DNA from: Chloroflexota bacterium
GTDB lineage: Bacteria; Chloroflexota; Anaerolineae; Aggregatilineales; Phototrophicaceae
Assembly (NCBI GenBank): GCA_020161935.1
Contig: JAIUNI010000007.1
Location: 186,001 to 250,000 of the forward strand
Length of the DNA: 64,000 nucleotides
Direction: 5' to 3'
Under the pieces are notes generated by a model. It saw only the letters and a list, made by a program, of their open reading frames with translations, was not told the DNA's origin and did not search any database. Below are positions 60,792-64,000 of the stretch, piece by piece (positions within the stretch are counted from its first letter, which is position 1; each line of letters begins with the position of its first letter). Position numbers and translations under genes: made by a program.

Positions 60792-62306
60792 TTATTCGTG
60801 GGGGATGCTAAAGACGAAACGCGCCCCGCCCATCGGTGAAGTTTCGTAGCGGATTTTGCCGCCGTGTACCATCACCATGCGGTCGACAATCGCCAAGCCC
60901 AACCCCGTCCCGTTGGATTTGCCCATCGTCACAAAAGGTTGGAACAGGGTGTCGATGATCTTTTCCGGCACGCCCGGTCCATCATCTTCGACGATGAACC
61001 GCAGGAGATTGCCAATTGGTTCAACACGTACATCAACTTGAGTACCGCCATGCGTTTCGATGGCATCCACCGAATTATTAACGAGATTCTGGAACACACG
61101 GACGAAACGCTGGGCATCGACATTGATCTTATAATCACGTGCTGCGTCGTAGGTGACAATGATCTTAGTATCCCGCGCTAAACCGGGCGGGTTGAGCAAG
61201 TCAGCAACATAGGTCATAAACTTCTCGACCGACGTTTGTGACTTATTGACACCCGCATCGCCGGAGGTGTAGTCCAACACTTCCTGCGCCATCGCCGAGA
61301 ACACTTCGATGTACTTAATAATTTGACCCGCGAACTCGAAGCGTTCTTCGTGGGTCAAATCAGTTTCTTGGAGCAAGCCGGCATAACCCATCACGTTCGA
61401 CAGCGGCTTCCGCATATCGTGAATCAGGCTGCCAACCGTTTGCCCGACGATGCTCAAGCGCTCGTTCTGGCTCAGTTTGTCCTTCGTCGCCTGAAGTTCC
61501 GTGAGTGTCTTTTCAAGGACGGTCTTTTCATCCGCCAGCTTTTGTACCAACCGCGCCACGTAAATGAACAACGCCGTATTCTGGGTCAGTGTCGTCAGCA
61601 GGTTTATATCGCCCGCTTGGAAGCGCTTATCATCACGCTCGTAAACCAGCACCAGCGAACCGAGCAGCTCGTCGTTGAAGCGCAGCGGCGCACAGATCAC
61701 ACGGTCAGCTTCAAAAAGCTGGGCTTGGTCATAAGCGTATAACGTACTGAGCGCCAGTTCGCGGATACGCCCGCTCCAAAAGTCCGTGTTGGTTTTGTTG
61801 CCGAAGTGGCTAACCGGAACAATGCTGGAACCGGCGGAGTCCCATACATAGATCACACCCGCATCCGCTTGCACGAGGCGGTTGGTTTCGTTCAGCACGA
61901 ACTCAACGATTTCCTCTTGTCCCAGCCCTTGCGCGAACTTTGTTCCCAATTCGTAAATCAGGTTGAGTTCTTCGTAACGCGAAAGCACCTCATCCGCCAT
62001 CTGGTCACGGCGTTGAATTTCGGTCGCAATCTGCGAAAGCGTGGCGGCAAAAAATACTAACCCGCGTTCCAACATGGGTTCGGGCGAGTCACAATAAATG
62101 ACCACCGAGCCAGCGGGGAGATTACTGGCGCTATAAACCGCGCGGTAGTTCGGTTGGCGGCCTCTCGGCTCTGCGCCGAAAACAAGGACATCATCGGCAT
62201 CAAAAACCGCAACGGAATGTTCGATACCGAATATGGCTTCAAACTGGGTAACCAGATCGCTCAGAACGGCATCGGTAAAATTTACACGGACAGAATCTTT
62301 CGTCAT
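60792..62306 (-). CDS. Soluble GAF-domain sensor histidine kinase
   Basis: 504 residues from the ATG of MTKDSVRVNFTDAV at 62306. No membrane helix. An N-terminal sensor-like region (1-110), a GAF domain (about 125-265, YELGTKFAQGLGQEEIVEFV ... FQAGDINLLTTLTQNTALF), a coiled coil, then the kinase core: phospho-acceptor His296 in LIHDMRKPLSNV, N box NLVNNSVDAIE, G1 DDGPGVP, G2 GTGLGLAIVDRM. The response-regulator gene lies upstream on the same strand, about 95 bp away. Signal unknown. Confidence 0.93.
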   Translation of the reverse strand: MTKDSVRVNFTDAVLSDLVTQFEAIFGIEHSVAVFDADDVLVFGAEPRGRQPNYRAVYSASNLPAGSVVIYCDSPEPMLERGLVFFAATLSQIATEIQRRDQMADEVLSRYEELNLIYELGTKFAQGLGQEEIVEFVLNETNRLVQADAGVIYVWDSAGSSIVPVSHFGNKTNTDFWSGRIRELALSTLYAYDQAQLFEADRVICAPLRFNDELLGSLVLVYERDDKRFQAGDINLLTTLTQNTALFIYVARLVQKLADEKTVLEKTLTELQATKDKLSQNERLSIVGQTVGSLIHDMRKPLSNVMGYAGLLQETDLTHEERFEFAGQIIKYIEVFSAMAQEVLDYTSGDAGVNKSQTSVEKFMTYVADLLNPPGLARDTKIIVTYDAARDYKINVDAQRFVRVFQNLVNNSVDAIETHGGTQVDVRVEPIGNLLRFIVEDDGPGVPEKIIDTLFQPFVTMGKSNGTGLGLAIVDRMVMVHGGKIRYETSPMGGARFVFSIPHE

Positions 62307-62400
62307 AGTCGAGTACATAGCAAACTCATCACATCGTTATTTAGGTGTACACGGCTGGCTGCAATTGATTATACAATGCAATATCATGAACAACGAACAA

Positions 62401-62790
62401 TTAAAGTCCCCAAATCTGGCTGAGTTGGTTCATCAACCGCGCCGGATTAAATGGTTTGGTCATAAAATCATTCGCTCCGATGGCCTCGGCTCGCTGGCGG
62501 TCGTTGCTATTGCCCCGTGCTGTCAAAATGACCACGTAAGGGCTGTAATCAGCAATCCCGCGTACCCGCTGGCAAACATCGTAACCATTCATCTTGGGCA
62601 GCAGCACATCGAGCAAGATCAGCCCCGGACGTTCTTCATTCGCCATCCGTATCGCTTCTTCGCCGTCTTCCGCAAGCAGTACCTCTAACCCATCGACGCG
62701 CATACGCTGCAAAATGTGGGTGAGCAGCACCCGTGTCATATCTTCATCATCAACGATGAGAACTTTTTTTAAATTATTGGGATGATCCAT
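62401..62790 (-). CDS. Response regulator receiver protein
   Basis: 129 residues from the ATG of MDHPNNLKKVLIVDDED at 62790. The frame extends to 62919, but a TATAAT box on this strand at 62826-62821 means transcription begins close to the start, so the longer form is unlikely. Acidic pocket VLIVDDEDMTR, phospho-Asp in LILLDVLLPKMNGYD, Thr in VILTARGN, Lys in FMTKPFNP. Receiver only. It precedes the histidine kinase and is its probable partner. Confidence 0.9.
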   Translation of the reverse strand: MDHPNNLKKVLIVDDEDMTRVLLTHILQRMRVDGLEVLLAEDGEEAIRMANEERPGLILLDVLLPKMNGYDVCQRVRGIADYSPYVVILTARGNSNDRQRAEAIGANDFMTKPFNPARLMNQLSQIWGL

Positions 62791-62820
62791 CACGCTCTCG
62801 TTCAATAAGTTGGTCATACC

Positions 62821-62826
62821 ATTATA
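62821..62826 (-). promoter_or_regulatory. -10 box of the response regulator/kinase operon
   Basis: TATAAT on the minus strand (ATTATA on plus), 31 bp before the ATG at 62790. The -35 region is weak (TTTTGG at 16 bp). Confidence 0.45.
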
Positions 62827-62941
62827 GTATAAGCCTGCTTTACCAAAATTAGTGCAAAAATAACTTTGAGTACAATAGACATACCGTAAAAAAGGTAAAG
62901 AGGTTACGGCATTCCACAATTACCGGTTATCATGATACGCA

Positions 62942-62981
62942 AAAAAGCCCCGCGACGGATGTACTCGTCACGGGGCTTTTT
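62942..62981 (-). terminator. Terminator of the isocitrate dehydrogenase gene
   Basis: On the minus strand AAAAAGCCCCGTGACG pairs with CGTCGCGGGGCTTTTT with one mismatch around an 8-base loop; the T-run follows. It lies about 65 bp beyond the stop. Confidence 0.88.
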
Positions 62982-63001
62982 ATCATCAAACGACATGTCG
63001 A

Positions 63002-63024
63002 GCGCATACCCTGATGCGCCCTAC
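63002..63024. repeat. REP-like hairpin (GCGCAT stem) with CTAC foot
   Basis: GCGCAT-accctg-ATGCGC then C and CTAC (63021-63024). It is between the icd stop and its terminator. Short stem, so less certain than the others. Confidence 0.5.
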
Positions 63025-63044
63025 CAATCAGTCGTTAGGCGAAA

Positions 63045-64000
63045 TTACATATTGGCGATCACGGCAGTCGCGAACTCGCTCGTTTTGACTTCTTTCGCGC
63101 CGTCCATCTGGCGGGCGAAGTCGTAAGTGACGATCTTCTGGTCGAGGGTCTTTTCGTAAGCCTTCGTGACCATATCCGCCGCTTCTTGCCAGCCAATGTG
63201 TTCGAGCATCATCACGCCGGAGAACAGCAGAGAACCGGGGTTCACCTTGTCCAAGTTGGTGTACTTGGGGGCGGTACCGTGGGTGGCTTCGAACAGCGCC
63301 ACCGCATCACCGATATTGGCACCGGGGGCGATGCCAACACCACCGACCTCTGCCGCAATCGCGTCGCTGAGGTAGTCACCGTTCAGGTTCGGGGTTGCCA
63401 GCACGTCGAATTCGCTGGGGCGCAGCAGCATCTTCTGGAAGCTGATGTCGGCGATGGTATCCTGAATGAGGATCTTGCCTTCGGGAACCTTGCCGCCGTG
63501 GTTCTTTTCAACATCCGCCCACGAAATCGTTTCGTTGGGGAACTCGGCAGCAGCGACTTCGTAGCCCCACTTCATGAACGCGCCTTCGGTAAACTTCTGA
63601 ATATTACCCTTGTGAACGAGGGTTACGCTCTTGCGCTTGTGGTCGATGGCGTACTGGATGGCGGCACGCACCAAACGGGTACTGCCAAAGGCGCTGATGG
63701 GCTTGATACCCAAACCCGCATCTTCAAAGAAGCTCGCCCCTAATTCTTCGCGCAGGAACTTCGCCAGCTTCTTGTTTTCTTCCGAACCGGCTTCATATTC
63801 GATACCAGCGTATACGTCTTCGGTGTTTTCACGGAAGATGACCACATCAACTTCTTCCGGGTGGCGCAGCGGGCTAGGCACACCGCGATACCAGCGCACC
63901 GGGCGAACACAGCTATACAGGTCGAGGACTTGACGCAGGGTGACGTTCAAGCTGCGGAAGCCCCCACCGACCGGGGTGGTCAGCGGTCCTTTGATGCCGA
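63045..64000 (-). CDS. icd: NADP-type isocitrate dehydrogenase, C-terminal part, runs off right edge
   Basis: About 318 C-terminal residues; the N-terminus is outside the window. The first visible residues, GIKGPLTTPVGGGFRSLNVT, are the substrate-binding loop of ICDH, followed by RQVLDLYSCVRPVRWYRGVP, DVVIFRENTEDVYAGIEYE, the catalytic Tyr and Lys regions, and NLNGDYLSDAIAAEVGGVGI and ATHGTAPKYTNLDKVNPGS. The latter has the NADP/isocitrate signature. Oxidises isocitrate to 2-oxoglutarate in the TCA cycle. The first Met in the visible part is internal and not the start. Confidence 0.95.
   Translation of the reverse strand, partial: GIKGPLTTPVGGGFRSLNVTLRQVLDLYSCVRPVRWYRGVPSPLRHPEEVDVVIFRENTEDVYAGIEYEAGSEENKKLAKFLREELGASFFEDAGLGIKPISAFGSTRLVRAAIQYAIDHKRKSVTLVHKGNIQKFTEGAFMKWGYEVAAAEFPNETISWADVEKNHGGKVPEGKILIQDTIADISFQKMLLRPSEFDVLATPNLNGDYLSDAIAAEVGGVGIAPGANIGDAVALFEATHGTAPKYTNLDKVNPGSLLFSGVMMLEHIGWQEAADMVTKAYEKTLDQKIVTYDFARQMDGAKEVKTSEFATAVIANM

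Noticed and set aside
62791..62919. N-terminal 43-residue extension of the response regulator
   Set aside because: A TATAAT box lies within the extension and its residues do not resemble a receiver; the ATG at 62790 leads straight into the domain.
1..64000. CRISPR array or cas genes
   Set aside because: No array of equal repeats with unique spacers was found; the short tandem repeats at 35835, 36561 and 36714 have no spacers.

Overview
The window looks like a chromosomal segment of a Chloroflexota bacterium, most likely an Anaerolineae-type lineage. This is inferred from gene content and style (small-genome housekeeping genes mixed with many glycosyltransferases, SUMF1/TIR and FRG proteins, bactofilin, PT-rich membrane proteins) and from the dense short interspersed repeats. 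No marker gene in the window settles it. The DNA is moderately GC-rich, and base use is uniform except in the repeat-filled gaps.

Region 1 (1-14.8 kb) is the end of a type I polyketide cluster. Two minus-strand modular PKS genes overlap by 4 bp: the downstream one (KS-AT...) leaves the window on the left, and the upstream one reads KS-AT-truncated DH-KR-ACP. Around them sit a MOP-family flippase, an asparagine-synthetase-like protein lacking the glutaminase cysteine, a GT4 glycosyltransferase, an Sfp-type phosphopantetheinyl transferase and a type II thioesterase. Region 2 (15.1-19.7 kb) holds tRNA-Arg(ACG), a class IV aminotransferase, an MsbA-like ABC exporter and metK behind a full S-box (SAM-I) riboswitch with promoter and terminator.

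Region 3 (19.7-22.6 kb) is repeat-rich. A REP-associated tyrosine transposase (RAYT) lies between two REP pairs, next to a TIR-FGE/SUMF1-fold protein whose linker contains a REP in frame. The same GTAG-foot hairpins recur across the window with at least six different stem sequences. Region 4 (22.7-28.4 kb) has a UbiA prenyltransferase, a secreted or anchored protein, a methyltransferase, a FrnE-like DsbA protein and folate genes folE / folB-folK.

Region 5 (28.5-46.7 kb) is a surface-polysaccharide region: two Wzz/YveK proteins, a BY-kinase-like ATPase with a degraded P-loop, rmlA, rmlB, rmlD (no rmlC seen), three glycosyltransferases and rnhB buried among them. Interspersed are an FRG-domain/small-TM gene pair, a DUF433/DUF5615 toxin-antitoxin-like pair, an SDR, a KynB-like cyclase and an M1 peptidase. 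Region 6 (46.9-53.7 kb) has a tightly packed operon of bactofilin, HEAT-repeat protein, unknown, low-molecular-weight phosphotyrosine phosphatase and metallophosphoesterase, then an MFS permease and an SH3-like anchored protein.

Region 7 (53.8-64 kb) contains a CheY-like receiver, a PadR regulator (probably leaderless), a molybdate uptake locus in which ModA is fused to a sulfite-oxidase-fold domain and followed by a free-standing paralogue of that domain and ModB (no ModC), two polytopic membrane proteins, a GAF/histidine kinase with its response regulator, and isocitrate dehydrogenase running off the right edge.
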